Below are positions 48,844-59,115 of a stretch of 64,000 nt of DNA, piece by piece. Position numbers and translations under genes: made by a program. Origin of the DNA: Acidipropionibacterium timonense (lineage in GTDB: Bacteria > Actinomycetota > Actinomycetes > Propionibacteriales > Propionibacteriaceae); the NCBI RefSeq assembly GCF_900605005.1, contig NZ_LR027558.1, forward strand, positions 1,013,408 to 1,077,407. Reading direction: 5' to 3'. How positions within the stretch are numbered: position 1 is the stretch's first letter; the number at the start of each line of letters is the position of its first letter. A model generated the notes under the pieces. The model did no database searches. It was not told the DNA's origin and was given only the letters and a program-made list of their open reading frames with translations.

Positions 48844-48942
48844 GGCAGCGGTGTCAGGAAATCCCCCGGAGCGGGACACTGTTCCCCCGGAGGGGAGGAA
48901 AGCCGCTGTGGCGGGATTCTCCTGACACCGTCCGCCGCTGCC
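48844..48942. other. Long imperfect hairpin upstream of acn
   Basis: The 305-bp gap before acn has nested arms: GGCAGCG (48844-48850) with CGCTGCC (48936-48942); GGTGTCAGGA (48850-48859) with TCCTGACACC (48920-48929); and ATCCC with GGGAT inside. The interior holds two CCCCCGGAG blocks. It could be a terminator of the preceding operon, a structured RNA or a small mobile repeat. Confidence 0.55.
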
Positions 48943-48970
48943 ATCGGCGTGGCGCACCTCGATGCTGTGA

Positions 48971-48988
48971 TATCTTGACGTCAAGATA
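48971..48988 (+). promoter_or_regulatory. 18-bp palindromic operator in the acn promoter region
   Basis: TATCTTGACGTCAAGATA is a perfect palindrome containing a TTGACG -35-like hexamer, 98 bp before the acn start. A dimeric repressor is expected; I cannot name it from sequence. Confidence 0.65.
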
Positions 48989-49086
48989 ACTGTTCGGCGA
49001 CATGCCGGCCCGGCTCGGGCCATGATGGGACCGTCCTGCGGCGATCCCGCGACAACAACCCACGACGAGACCTTGGAGTTCAACGC

Positions 49087-51753
<2,667 letters not shown>

Positions 51754-51921
51754 TCTGAGGCACGAACGATTTCCAGGTCGACGGGGCCGCGCTCGGTGAC
51801 GGGCGCGGCCCCGCTGCCATGGTCATGGCGGTGTGATCGCCCCCGACCGGCCGATCCGAGGGTGGGACCCGCCGTTGCTCGTCGGTGCACGGTGCAGGCG
51901 TCCCGCAATAGGATGGCGGGC

Positions 51922-53802
51922 ATGTCCGTGCTCGACCGTGTCCACAGCCCCGCCGACCTGCGGCAGCTGACCCCTCACGAGGTCGAACAGCTCGCCGGCG
52001 AGATCCGCACCTTCCTCATCGAGCACGTGAGCCGCACCGGCGGCCATCTGGGTCCCAACCTCGGTGTCGTCGAACTCACCCTGGCCCTGCACCGCGTCTT
52101 CGACTCGCCGAACGACCCCATCATCTTCGACACGGGCCACCAGAGCTACGTCCACAAGATCATCACCGGCCGGGCCGACGGGTTCGAGCATCTGCGTCAG
52201 TCCGGCGGGCTCTCGGGATATCCCAGCCGTGAGGAGTCCGAGCACGACTGGGTCGAGAACTCCCACGCGTCGACCTCCCTGTCCTGGGCCGAGGGCATGG
52301 CGGAGGGCCACCTGCTCCGTGACGAGCGCGACCGCACCGTCGTGGCCGTCATCGGGGACGGGGCGCTCACCGGTGGGATGGCCTGGGAGGCCCTCGACTC
52401 CATCGCCGACCAGCCCGACCTGCGTCTGGTCATCGTCGTCAACGACAACGGTCGGTCGTACACCCCGACCGTCGGCGGCCTGGCCAACCAGCTCTCGGCG
52501 ATCCGCACCGACCCACACTACGAGGAGGCCCTCGACCGCATGAAGCGGGCGGTCACCGGCGCCCCCCTGGGCAAGCAGGTGTACGGGCTCATGCACGGCG
52601 TCAAGGTCGGCGTCAAGGACGTCCTCGTCGGGCGCCCGGGGATCTTCCCGGACCTGGGCATCAAGTACCTCGGCCCGGTCGACGGACACGACATCGGGGC
52701 CCTGGAGCGAGCCTTCGAGCTGGCCAGGCGGTTCGGCCACCCAGTCATCGTCCATGCGGTGACCGTCAAGGGCAAGGGCTTCGCCGCGGCCGAGCACAAC
52801 GAGGAGGACGCCTTCCACACGGTCGGTCACATCGACCCGACGACGGGGGAGTCCCTCGGCAGCAAGGACGCCCCCACGTGGAGCGACGTCTTCGCCGGCA
52901 CCATCGTCGACATCGCCCGGAAGCGTCCCGAGGTCGTCGGCATCACCGCAGCCATGCTGCACCCGGTCGGTCTGGCACCGATGGCGGAGGCCTTCCCGGA
53001 CCGCGTCCTCGACGTCGGGATCGCCGAACAGCACGCCCTGACGACGGCCGCGGGCATGGCGGCGACCGGACTGCACCCGGTTGTCGCCCTCTACTCGACC
53101 TTCCTCAACCGGGCCTTCGACCAGCTCCTCATGGACGTCGCCCTGCACCGCGAACCGGTGACGATCGTCCTCGACCGGGCCGGCGTCACCGGCACCGACG
53201 GCCCCAGCCACAACGGCATGTGGGACATGGCCATGTGCTCGATGGTCCCGGGTCTCATGCTGGCGGCTCCTCGTGATCGCCGGCACCTCGAGGGGCTGCT
53301 GTGGGAGGCCGTCGACGTCGACGACCGCCCCACCGTCATCCGGTACTCGAAGGACCCCATGCCCGAGGTCATCGAGGTCGTCGAGGAGGTCGACGGCGTC
53401 GACGTCCTGCGGCGGGGAGCCGAGGGAGGCCTCCTCCTCGTCGCCCACGGGCAGCTGTGCGGGACAGCCCTCGAGGCCGCCGATGAGCTCGGCGAGGAGG
53501 TCACGGTCGTCAGCCCCCACTGGGCCCTGCCGGTGTGCGATGCCCTGGTCGCCATGGCCCGTTCGGCCCGGGCCGTCGTCTCACTCGAGGACGGACTGGT
53601 CGTCGGCGGGTTGGGATCGCGCCTGTCGCAGCGGCTGCGCGAGGCCGGGGTGTGGACGCCGGTGCGCGAGCTCGGCATCCCGCAGAGGTTCCTCACCCAT
53701 GCGTCGCGGGCCGAGGTCGTCCACGAGATCGGGTTGGACGCCGAGGGAGTCGTCGCCTCCGTGCGGCACCTCGAGTCCCAGCTGGCGGACCGACTCGACT
53801 GA
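51922..53802 (+). CDS. dxs: 1-deoxy-D-xylulose-5-phosphate synthase
   Basis: First enzyme of the MEP isoprenoid pathway; joins pyruvate and glyceraldehyde-3-phosphate using ThDP. Visible segments are HLGPNLGVVELTLALH, the ThDP motif VIGDGALTGGMAWEALD with VVNDN, the pyrimidine domain GIAEQHALTTAAGMA, and DRAGVTGTDGPSHNG. Length is 626 residues. ATG 51922 has TAGGAT (51909-51914) 7 bp before and no Shine-Dalgarno sequence, so it is probably leaderless. It supplies DMAPP also used by MiaA at 1643. Convergent with the RNase D gene, 3 bp apart. Confidence 0.95.
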   Translation: MSVLDRVHSPADLRQLTPHEVEQLAGEIRTFLIEHVSRTGGHLGPNLGVVELTLALHRVFDSPNDPIIFDTGHQSYVHKIITGRADGFEHLRQSGGLSGYPSREESEHDWVENSHASTSLSWAEGMAEGHLLRDERDRTVVAVIGDGALTGGMAWEALDSIADQPDLRLVIVVNDNGRSYTPTVGGLANQLSAIRTDPHYEEALDRMKRAVTGAPLGKQVYGLMHGVKVGVKDVLVGRPGIFPDLGIKYLGPVDGHDIGALERAFELARRFGHPVIVHAVTVKGKGFAAAEHNEEDAFHTVGHIDPTTGESLGSKDAPTWSDVFAGTIVDIARKRPEVVGITAAMLHPVGLAPMAEAFPDRVLDVGIAEQHALTTAAGMAATGLHPVVALYSTFLNRAFDQLLMDVALHREPVTIVLDRAGVTGTDGPSHNGMWDMAMCSMVPGLMLAAPRDRRHLEGLLWEAVDVDDRPTVIRYSKDPMPEVIEVVEEVDGVDVLRRGAEGGLLLVAHGQLCGTALEAADELGEEVTVVSPHWALPVCDALVAMARSARAVVSLEDGLVVGGLGSRLSQRLREAGVWTPVRELGIPQRFLTHASRAEVVHEIGLDAEGVVASVRHLESQLADRLD

Positions 53803-53805
53803 GTC

Positions 53806-55095
53806 TCAGGCTCGCAGGAGTCGCGACAGTGGCCCGGCCACCGCGTCACGCTGCCAACGCCGGGCCCCCAGGTCGGCCAGGAAAGCGTCCACCCCCAGGG
53901 GGGAGTCGTCGCGCGGCGGCGCCCAGCACAGCTGACGCAGGCACTCGGGCGAGATGAGGTTCTCCGGCGGCAGGTCGAGGGTCTCGGCGAGCGCGTTCAT
54001 CGCCGGCCGGACCCGCTCCCACCGCGCCGCCTCGTCGGGGTGATGGCGCTCCCAGGAGCGTGGCGGGGGAGGCCCGTCGTGACGGACCCGCTTGGGCGGG
54101 TAGTCGGCCGGTCGGGTCGACGCCGACGTCGCCAGCGCAGCACGCCACCGGTCGGCGTACCGGCGGGCCCGTCCCTTCCCCAGGCCCGAGGACCTGGCCA
54201 GATCGTCTGCGGTGAGGGTGACACGATCCCCGCAGTGGGCGGCGAACCCGGTGAGGGCCCGGTCGTTGACGATCCGGCCGGGAGCGATGTCGGTCTCGCG
54301 GGCGATGGCGTCGCGGGCCCACCACAGGTCCTTGACCACCTGGAGTCCGGCGCGGGTGGGGACGTCGTGCAGGCCGGTCGCCCGGCGCCACCGTTGCGGA
54401 TCGGTCGGACCAGGTGTGGCCGGCAGGCCGGCGCCGATGGCGGCCAGGTGCTCGAACTCCTGCTCGGCCCAGGCGAGCTTGCCGGCGGAGCGCAGGTCGT
54501 CGAGCACCCGGGCCCGCAGCTCGTCGAGCAGCTCGACGTCGAGGGCCGCGTAGACGAGCCAGTCGGCCGGCAGCGGACGACGCGACCAGTCAGCGGCCGA
54601 GTGCTCCTTGAGGAGGTGGACGCCCAGGTAGTGCTCGACCATCGCCCCCAGGCCGACCCGGGGCAGGTTGAGCAGTCGTCCGGCCAGCTCCGTGTCGAAG
54701 ACTGCGTGCGGACGCAGCCCCTCCATGGCCAGGCAGGGCATGTCCTGGGTCGCGGCGTGGAGGATCCACTCGGTGCCCGAGAGCGCCTCGGCGAGTGGTC
54801 CCAGGCCCGATCCGAGCCCGTCGACGTCGAGGGCGACCGGGTCGACGAGATGAGTTCCGCTGCCGCGGCGTCGCAGCTGGATGAGGTAGGCCCGCGGCAG
54901 GTAGCGATAGCCGTGGGCGCGCTCGGTGTCGATGGCCACCGGACCGGTCCCGGCGGCGAGGGTGCGTGCTGCGTGCGCCAGGGCCTGCGCGGTGTCGACG
55001 ATCTGCGGGACGCCGTCGGCCGGCATGTCGAGGACGGGCAGCCCGGACTCGGGGTCGATGCGAGCGGACGGGGCGATCGACACGGGCTGGTTCAC
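53806..55095 (-). CDS. rnd: HRDC-domain ribonuclease D
   Basis: A 429-residue DEDD-type 3'-5' exoribonuclease for tRNA/stable RNA maturation. Exo motifs: I in VAIDTERA, II in WILHAATQDMPCL, III in YAALDVELLDELR. An HRDC domain follows around residues 235-310, then a C-terminal actinobacterial extension. The GTG at 55095 is used because it overlaps the DUF3000 stop by 4 bp (GTGA); a longer frame upstream is a shadow. DUF3000 plus RNase D beside dxs is conserved (Rv2680-2682c). Confidence 0.88.
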   Translation of the reverse strand: MNQPVSIAPSARIDPESGLPVLDMPADGVPQIVDTAQALAHAARTLAAGTGPVAIDTERAHGYRYLPRAYLIQLRRRGSGTHLVDPVALDVDGLGSGLGPLAEALSGTEWILHAATQDMPCLAMEGLRPHAVFDTELAGRLLNLPRVGLGAMVEHYLGVHLLKEHSAADWSRRPLPADWLVYAALDVELLDELRARVLDDLRSAGKLAWAEQEFEHLAAIGAGLPATPGPTDPQRWRRATGLHDVPTRAGLQVVKDLWWARDAIARETDIAPGRIVNDRALTGFAAHCGDRVTLTADDLARSSGLGKGRARRYADRWRAALATSASTRPADYPPKRVRHDGPPPPRSWERHHPDEAARWERVRPAMNALAETLDLPPENLISPECLRQLCWAPPRDDSPLGVDAFLADLGARRWQRDAVAGPLSRLLRA

Positions 55096-55676
55096 AGCGC
55101 CCGCCGCGGCGCGATCTGGACGACGCCCTCGGGCATGGGATCCATGCCGCAGGTCCGGCACAGCAGGTCCTGCCAGGCCTCGAGGTGGGGCACGATGTCG
55201 CTCGGGTCGTCGATGACCGGGGTCCACGAGGCGCGCAGCTCGACGTGGTTCTCGTCCGGATCGTCCTCGAGCTGCCCGAAGGGTCGACTGAGCACCGAGG
55301 TCGTCGTCCCGGCCGGGGCCCGGTGCACGGCGTCGTGCTCCTCGAGGGCGTCGATGAGCCAGGACCAGGCCACCTCGCCGAGCAGGGGGTCCACGGCGAT
55401 CTGGGCGTCGACGGCGGCCCGGGCCATCGTCACCAGCCGGTAGTCGCCCTCCCACGACTCGTTGCCCGCCGGTTCGTGGAGGAGGATGAGCCGCCCGGAG
55501 CCGAGCTCGCGGCCCAGGTGGATGACGGTGGCCTCGATGGCCATGGAGTCGCGGGCGATCCGGCCGGGGGCGGGGATCTCGCGAACCGTGAGCTCGGGTC
55601 GCCAGCGGTGGCCCTCGACCTCGGCGCGGACCTGCGCGAAGGGCAGAGCCAGAGGCGTCGGGGACTGCTGGATCAC
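55092..55676 (-). CDS. DUF3000 family protein
   Basis: A 194-residue soluble actinobacterial protein (Rv2680-like): RWRPELTVREIPAPGRIA, LGSGRLILLHEPAGNESWEG and a WSWLIDALEEH segment. Function unknown; always coupled to RNase D. Two GTG starts are possible. The one at 55676 is used because TAGTGT on the minus strand (55689-55684) is 7 bp before it, in the leaderless layout common here. The alternative at 55685 would overlap that hexamer. Confidence 0.8.
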   Translation of the reverse strand: MIQQSPTPLALPFAQVRAEVEGHRWRPELTVREIPAPGRIARDSMAIEATVIHLGRELGSGRLILLHEPAGNESWEGDYRLVTMARAAVDAQIAVDPLLGEVAWSWLIDALEEHDAVHRAPAGTTTSVLSRPFGQLEDDPDENHVELRASWTPVIDDPSDIVPHLEAWQDLLCRTCGMDPMPEGVVQIAPRRAL

Positions 55677-55742
55677 GATGAGCACACTAGTTCGCCCGGA
55701 CGGGCGAGCCGACGGGACGCGCCGCCTCCGGGGAAGTTGGTG

Positions 55743-56171
55743 TCAGCGCCCGTCGCGGGGCTCGAGGGTGAGGCAGATGGAGTTGATGCAGTAGCGCAGG
55801 TCGGTGGGCGTGTCGTACCCCTCACCTGCGAAGACGTGCCCCAGATGGGAGTCGCAGGCCGCGCACCGCACCTCCGTGCGGGGCCGACCCGGTATGGTGT
55901 GGTCCTCGAGGTAGCGGACACGGTCCTCGGCCAGGGGAGCGAAGAAGGACGGCCACCCGCAGTGCGAGGAGAACTTCTCGTCGCTGCGGAAGAGTTCGGC
56001 TCCGCAGGCCCGACAGCGGTAGACGCCGGTGGTCGTCGTGTCGGTGTACTCACCGGTCCACGGGGCCTCCGTGCCGGACTCCCGCAGGACGCGGAACTCC
56101 TGCTCGCTGAGCCGCTCACGCCACTGCTGGGGACTGAGGACGAAGGTCGGCTCGGGTGTCGGCTCGGTCAT
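55743..56171 (-). CDS. msrB: Peptide-methionine (R)-S-oxide reductase MsrB
   Basis: Repairs oxidised methionine (R epimer). Zinc ligands CRAC and CAAC, the HCGWPSFF loop, and the catalytic cysteine in LRYCINSICLTL are all present. Length is 142 residues, normal. The ATG at 56171 follows GAGGAAGGA on the minus strand. Single gene, divergent from ppk2. Confidence 0.94.
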   Translation of the reverse strand: MTEPTPEPTFVLSPQQWRERLSEQEFRVLRESGTEAPWTGEYTDTTTTGVYRCRACGAELFRSDEKFSSHCGWPSFFAPLAEDRVRYLEDHTIPGRPRTEVRCAACDSHLGHVFAGEGYDTPTDLRYCINSICLTLEPRDGR

Positions 56172-56317
56172 GGGTGGTCCTTCCTCAGGAGGTCGTCACT
56201 GGGGACAACGGTAGGGTCCGTCGCCTTGTTCCCGGAACCGACCGCGCTCCGGCCCCGCGGGCCGGGCTTTCGCGCAAGGATGGTCCCACCATTCCGACGA
56301 TCCGACGAAGGACCCCC

Positions 56318-57178
56318 ATGAGCAAGAAGAACGAGGAACTCGACCTGTGCGGCCTGCTGAGGTGCCCCCAGCGCCCGGTCAACCTGGCTGCCGCGGACAC
56401 CGCCGCGACTCCCGGGGCTCCCGGTGACAAGGAGGCCACGGCCCAGGACGTCGCGACGCTGGCCGACGAGCTGTCCGACCTGCAGGAACGTCTCTTCGCC
56501 CGCGGCAAGGACGATCCGGAGCACGCCCGGCGACTGCTCGTCGTGCTCCAGGGGCTCGACACGGCCGGCAAGGGCGGGGTCGTGCGTCACACCCTCGGGC
56601 TCGTGGACCCCCAGGGCATCCACCTCAAGGCCTTCAAGGCTCCCACCCCCGAGGAGCGTGAGCACGACTTCCTGTGGCGGATCCGCAAGGACCTGCCCGA
56701 GGCCGGGATGATCGGCGTCTTCGACCGATCCCACTACGAGGACGTCCTCATCGCCCGGGTCGACCACCTCGTCGAGGACGCCGTCTGGCAGGGACGGTAC
56801 GACATCATCAACGACTTCGAGGCCGAGCTCGCGGCCTCGGGCACCCGGATCATCAAGTGCTTCCTTCACGTGTCCAAGGACGTCCAGAAGGAGCGCCTGG
56901 CGGCTCGTCTGGAGGATCCGGCGAAGTACTGGAAGTACAACCCCTCCGACCTCGACACCCGGTCCAAGTGGGACGACTACACCGCCGCTTACACCGACCT
57001 GCTCGAGCGCTGCAATCCCGACATCGCTCCGTGGTACGTCGTTCCGGCCGACCACAAGTGGTACCGCAACTGGGCCGTCGCCCGGCTCATGCTCGAGACG
57101 ATGAGGTCGATGAACCTCACCTGGCCGCCGGCCGAGTTCGACGTCAAGGCCGAGCAGGAGAAGGTCGCGGCGGCCTGA
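56318..57178 (+). CDS. ppk2: Polyphosphate kinase 2 family protein
   Basis: A 286-residue enzyme transferring phosphate between polyphosphate and nucleotides. The P-loop region LQGLDTAGKGGVVRHTLGLV, the Walker B-like GVFDRSHYEDVLIARV and the arginine/lid segment with WKYNPSDLDTRSKWDDY are typical of class I-III PPK2. Propionibacteria are noted for polyphosphate metabolism. Direction (ADP or AMP phosphorylation) cannot be decided. ATG 56318 is chosen by homology (MSKKNEELDL); only a weak GAAGG (56307-56311) precedes it. Confidence 0.88.
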   Translation: MSKKNEELDLCGLLRCPQRPVNLAAADTAATPGAPGDKEATAQDVATLADELSDLQERLFARGKDDPEHARRLLVVLQGLDTAGKGGVVRHTLGLVDPQGIHLKAFKAPTPEEREHDFLWRIRKDLPEAGMIGVFDRSHYEDVLIARVDHLVEDAVWQGRYDIINDFEAELAASGTRIIKCFLHVSKDVQKERLAARLEDPAKYWKYNPSDLDTRSKWDDYTAAYTDLLERCNPDIAPWYVVPADHKWYRNWAVARLMLETMRSMNLTWPPAEFDVKAEQEKVAAA

Positions 57179-57282
57179 GCGGGACCGGCGGCGGGGCGCT
57201 GCCCGGTGTCGGTGTGCGTCCGCGTCGGTGAGCGTCGGTGTCGGTGAGCGTCGGGGTCGGTGTGCGAGGGTGAGCGGCGCGC

Positions 57283-58101
57283 TCAGGCCCCGGGGGCGGT
57301 GCCGTCCTCGTCGGCGACGACCTTCGGGTCGTCATCCCCGGTGCCCCGATCGGCCCGGGGTTCGTCGTCCGGCTCCGAGACCATGCCCAGGGCCGCCGAG
57401 CAGTAGCGCTCGAAGGCCCAGGCGGCCAGCGTCGGGTCGTCTCCGACGGCGGAGGCGACGACCTCGGCGCCGGCGGCCAGAGCGCGTCGGGCATGGTCGT
57501 TCGCGCTCGAGTCCTGGCACACCCACAGGGAGCCGACGGCGATGTGACGGCGTCCCTCCCGACGCAGGCCGCCGACGACCTCTGCGATGTCCCCGGCTCC
57601 GTTGGTGTTCGTCGCCAGGTGGGCGGGGAGATGATGGTGCTGGGACCACAGCCGTGACATGCGGGAGAGCATGGCCGCGCCACGCTGGTCTCCCGGATCC
57701 GGCGCCGACAGGACCAGGGCGTCCATCTCCTGGCAATGGGCCCGGTGGGCGGCCAGACGCAGCCTCGAGTCGACGAGGTTGAGCAGGGCCGGGGCAGGTC
57801 CGATGGGGCGCGCGACGGTGACCCTGAGCCGCGGGTGGTCGGCACTCATCCGTTCGGCGAGTCGATCGACCTGGCCGGTGGCCGCCAGGAGGTGGGTGAG
57901 GTCGAGCGGGACGAGGACGAGCTCCTCCCACTCGGGGCGCACCTTGGGGGCGGCGAATCGGCCGTCGGGTGCGGCGAAGGCTGCTGCGGTTGTGATGTGG
58001 GGGTGGAGTCTGGAGACCCGCTGACGCATGCGCAGGGCCGTCATCGAGGCCTGGGCGTCGGGAGCGGCCGGCAGGGTGAGCACGAGCACGGGTGCGGTCA
58101 T
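57283..58101 (-). CDS. CbiX/sirohydrochlorin chelatase-like protein, divergent
   Basis: A 272-residue protein with two Rossmann-like halves. The middle (LVLVPLDLTHLLAATGQVDRL, then VTVARPIGPAPALLNLVDSRL) follows the chelatase pattern of a strand, an inserted helix and the PLGPHP-like motif. The N-terminal metal-binding HGS of true CbiX is replaced by LTLPAAPDA, so cobalt/iron chelatase activity is doubtful. Acidic C-terminal tail. The ATG at 58101 follows GGGAGGA. A related activity (cobalamin synthesis) would serve NrdJ, but no cobalamin genes adjoin. Confidence 0.5.
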   Translation of the reverse strand: MTAPVLVLTLPAAPDAQASMTALRMRQRVSRLHPHITTAAAFAAPDGRFAAPKVRPEWEELVLVPLDLTHLLAATGQVDRLAERMSADHPRLRVTVARPIGPAPALLNLVDSRLRLAAHRAHCQEMDALVLSAPDPGDQRGAAMLSRMSRLWSQHHHLPAHLATNTNGAGDIAEVVGGLRREGRRHIAVGSLWVCQDSSANDHARRALAAGAEVVASAVGDDPTLAAWAFERYCSAALGMVSEPDDEPRADRGTGDDDPKVVADEDGTAPGA

Positions 58102-58235
58102 GCGTGGTCCTCCCATCCTGCGGCAGTCACCGTATCCTTTCACGCCCGACCTGTGCACGTGAGGTGGCCCGACGATGTCCGGGGTGTCGGTGTCGCCGGT
58201 GCTCGCCCGGCCGGGGTGAAGCCTGGGGAACGCAG

Positions 58236-58265
58236 CGGGCCGGCCGACTGTCGTCGACCGGCCCG
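58236..58265 (-). terminator. Terminator hairpin of the tRNA operon
   Basis: CGGGCCGG/CCGGCCCG arms plus an inner CGAC/GTCG extension, 7 bp past the last tRNA on the minus strand. Confidence 0.6.
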
Positions 58266-58271
58266 TGCCGC

Positions 58272-58346
58272 TGGTGGGCGATGCCAGGTTTGAACTGGCG
58301 ACCTCTTCCGTGTCAGGGAAGCGCGCTACCGCTGCGCCAACCGCCC
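58272..58346 (-). tRNA. tRNA-Val (GAC), CCA encoded
   Basis: Cloverleaf on the minus strand: acceptor GGGCGGT/ATCGCCC, anticodon stem CTTCC/GGAAG with loop CTGACAC (GAC), T-arm with GTTCAAA. Discriminator A is followed by an encoded CCA (58274-58272). It is the third gene of a Gly-Cys-Val operon. Confidence 0.95.
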
Positions 58347-58347
58347 G

Positions 58348-58418
58348 AGGTGGAGACGGGATTTGAACCCGTGTATACGGATTTGCAGTCCGCTGCCTCG
58401 CCTCTCGGCCACTCCACC
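58348..58418 (-). tRNA. tRNA-Cys (GCA)
   Basis: Acceptor GGTGGAG/CTCCACC, anticodon stem around CTGCAAA (GCA), T-loop GTTCAAAT, discriminator T, CCA not encoded. It lies one base from the Val tRNA. Confidence 0.95.
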
Positions 58419-58470
58419 GCATTGGTGTGAACAACCATGTTGGTGTGGATAGGTCGAAAGACCTTCTCCG

Positions 58471-58543
58471 AGCGGACGACGGGACTCGAACCCGCGACCC
58501 TCACCTTGGCAAGGTGATGCTCTACCAACTGAGCCACGTCCGC
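58471..58543 (-). tRNA. tRNA-Gly (GCC)
   Basis: Acceptor GCGGACG/CGTCCGC, anticodon arm CACCT-TGCCAAG-GTG (GCC), T-arm GCGGGTTCGAGTCCCGT, discriminator T, CCA not encoded. It is the first gene of the operon. Confidence 0.95.
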
Positions 58544-58585
58544 ATGTCGTTTCCTTCGGGGCAACCCGCCGGGCGACGAGAAAGA

Positions 58586-58614
58586 ACAGTACGGCATCCC
58601 GTGGCGGCGTGCAA
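58586..58614 (-). promoter_or_regulatory. Promoter of the tRNA Gly-Cys-Val operon
   Basis: On the minus strand TTGCAC (58614-58609), 17-bp spacer and TACTGT (58591-58586), 43 bp before the tRNA-Gly 5' end. The 311-bp region 58544-58854 otherwise holds only this promoter and the opposite tRNA promoter; I see no gene in it. Confidence 0.7.
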
Positions 58615-58813
58615 ATCGGGGTGGTCGGGACGCCCGCGCGACGGGATGTCCTGCCTTGTCGCCACGGAATGACAAGGGTGTCGTCCGGGGCGTCGCCATG
58701 GGGTGTCGGGGCACCGGGTGGGGGTCGGCGAGGCCGGGTCGCCGGCGTGCCCGGCTGAGCCCTCGTCATCGACGGAGGCGAGGAGTGCCGGTCGGTCCTC
58801 GAACCGTCGTCGT

Positions 58814-58843
58814 ATGGACAGCTCCGAGCGCGCCCGGTTATAG
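58814..58843 (+). promoter_or_regulatory. Promoter of tRNA-Val (CAC)
   Basis: TGGACA (58814-58819), an 18-bp spacer and TATAGT (58838-58843), 11 bp before the tRNA. Confidence 0.7.
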
Positions 58844-58854
58844 TTCTTCCTCGC

Positions 58855-58926
58855 TGGGCGGTTGGCGCAGCGGTAGCGCACTTCGTTCACACCGAAGGGG
58901 TCGCGGGTTCGATCCCCGCATCGCCC
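58855..58926 (+). tRNA. tRNA-Val (CAC)
   Basis: Acceptor GGGCGGT/ATCGCCC, anticodon stem CTTCG/CGAAG with loop TTCACAC (CAC), T-arm GCGGGTTCGATCCCCGC, discriminator A. CCC rather than CCA follows. The body resembles the Val(GAC) tRNA on the other strand, a diverged second Val isoacceptor. Confidence 0.95.
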
Positions 58927-58932
58927 ACCCAC

Positions 58933-58963
58933 GGACGGGACCACGGCTCAGCCGTGGTCCCGT
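58933..58963 (+). terminator. Terminator after tRNA-Val (CAC)
   Basis: A perfect 14-bp stem GACGGGACCACGGC with its complement and a TCA loop, 6 bp after the tRNA. The loop TCA is also the stop codon of the minus-strand VOC fragment. Confidence 0.8.
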
Positions 58964-59115
58964 CGTGACGTCCAGGCTGCGCGGGGATCGGGCTGGTGGA
59001 TCCCGAGGACGTTGTTCTCGGTGTCGTGGAAACCTCCCTGCCAGGCCATGCCGGGCAGGGCGTGCTCGGCCAGGGCGATGGTTCCGCCGGCGGCCGCGGT
59101 GACGAATGGCCGAGC
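58947..59115 (-). pseudogene. C-terminal remnant of a VOC/glyoxalase-family protein
   Basis: On the minus strand, the short open frame after the VWA gene stop reads ARPFVTAAAGG..., then LPGMAWQGGFHDTENNVLGI and HQPDPRAAW, ending at 58947. This is the characteristic last 45-50 residues of a VOC-superfamily protein (PGM...F.DTEGN..G..QPD). The rest of the gene and any start codon are missing, being replaced by the VWA gene. It is in the same frame as that gene, directly behind its stop, so read-through would fuse them; I regard it as a decayed remnant. Confidence 0.55.
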
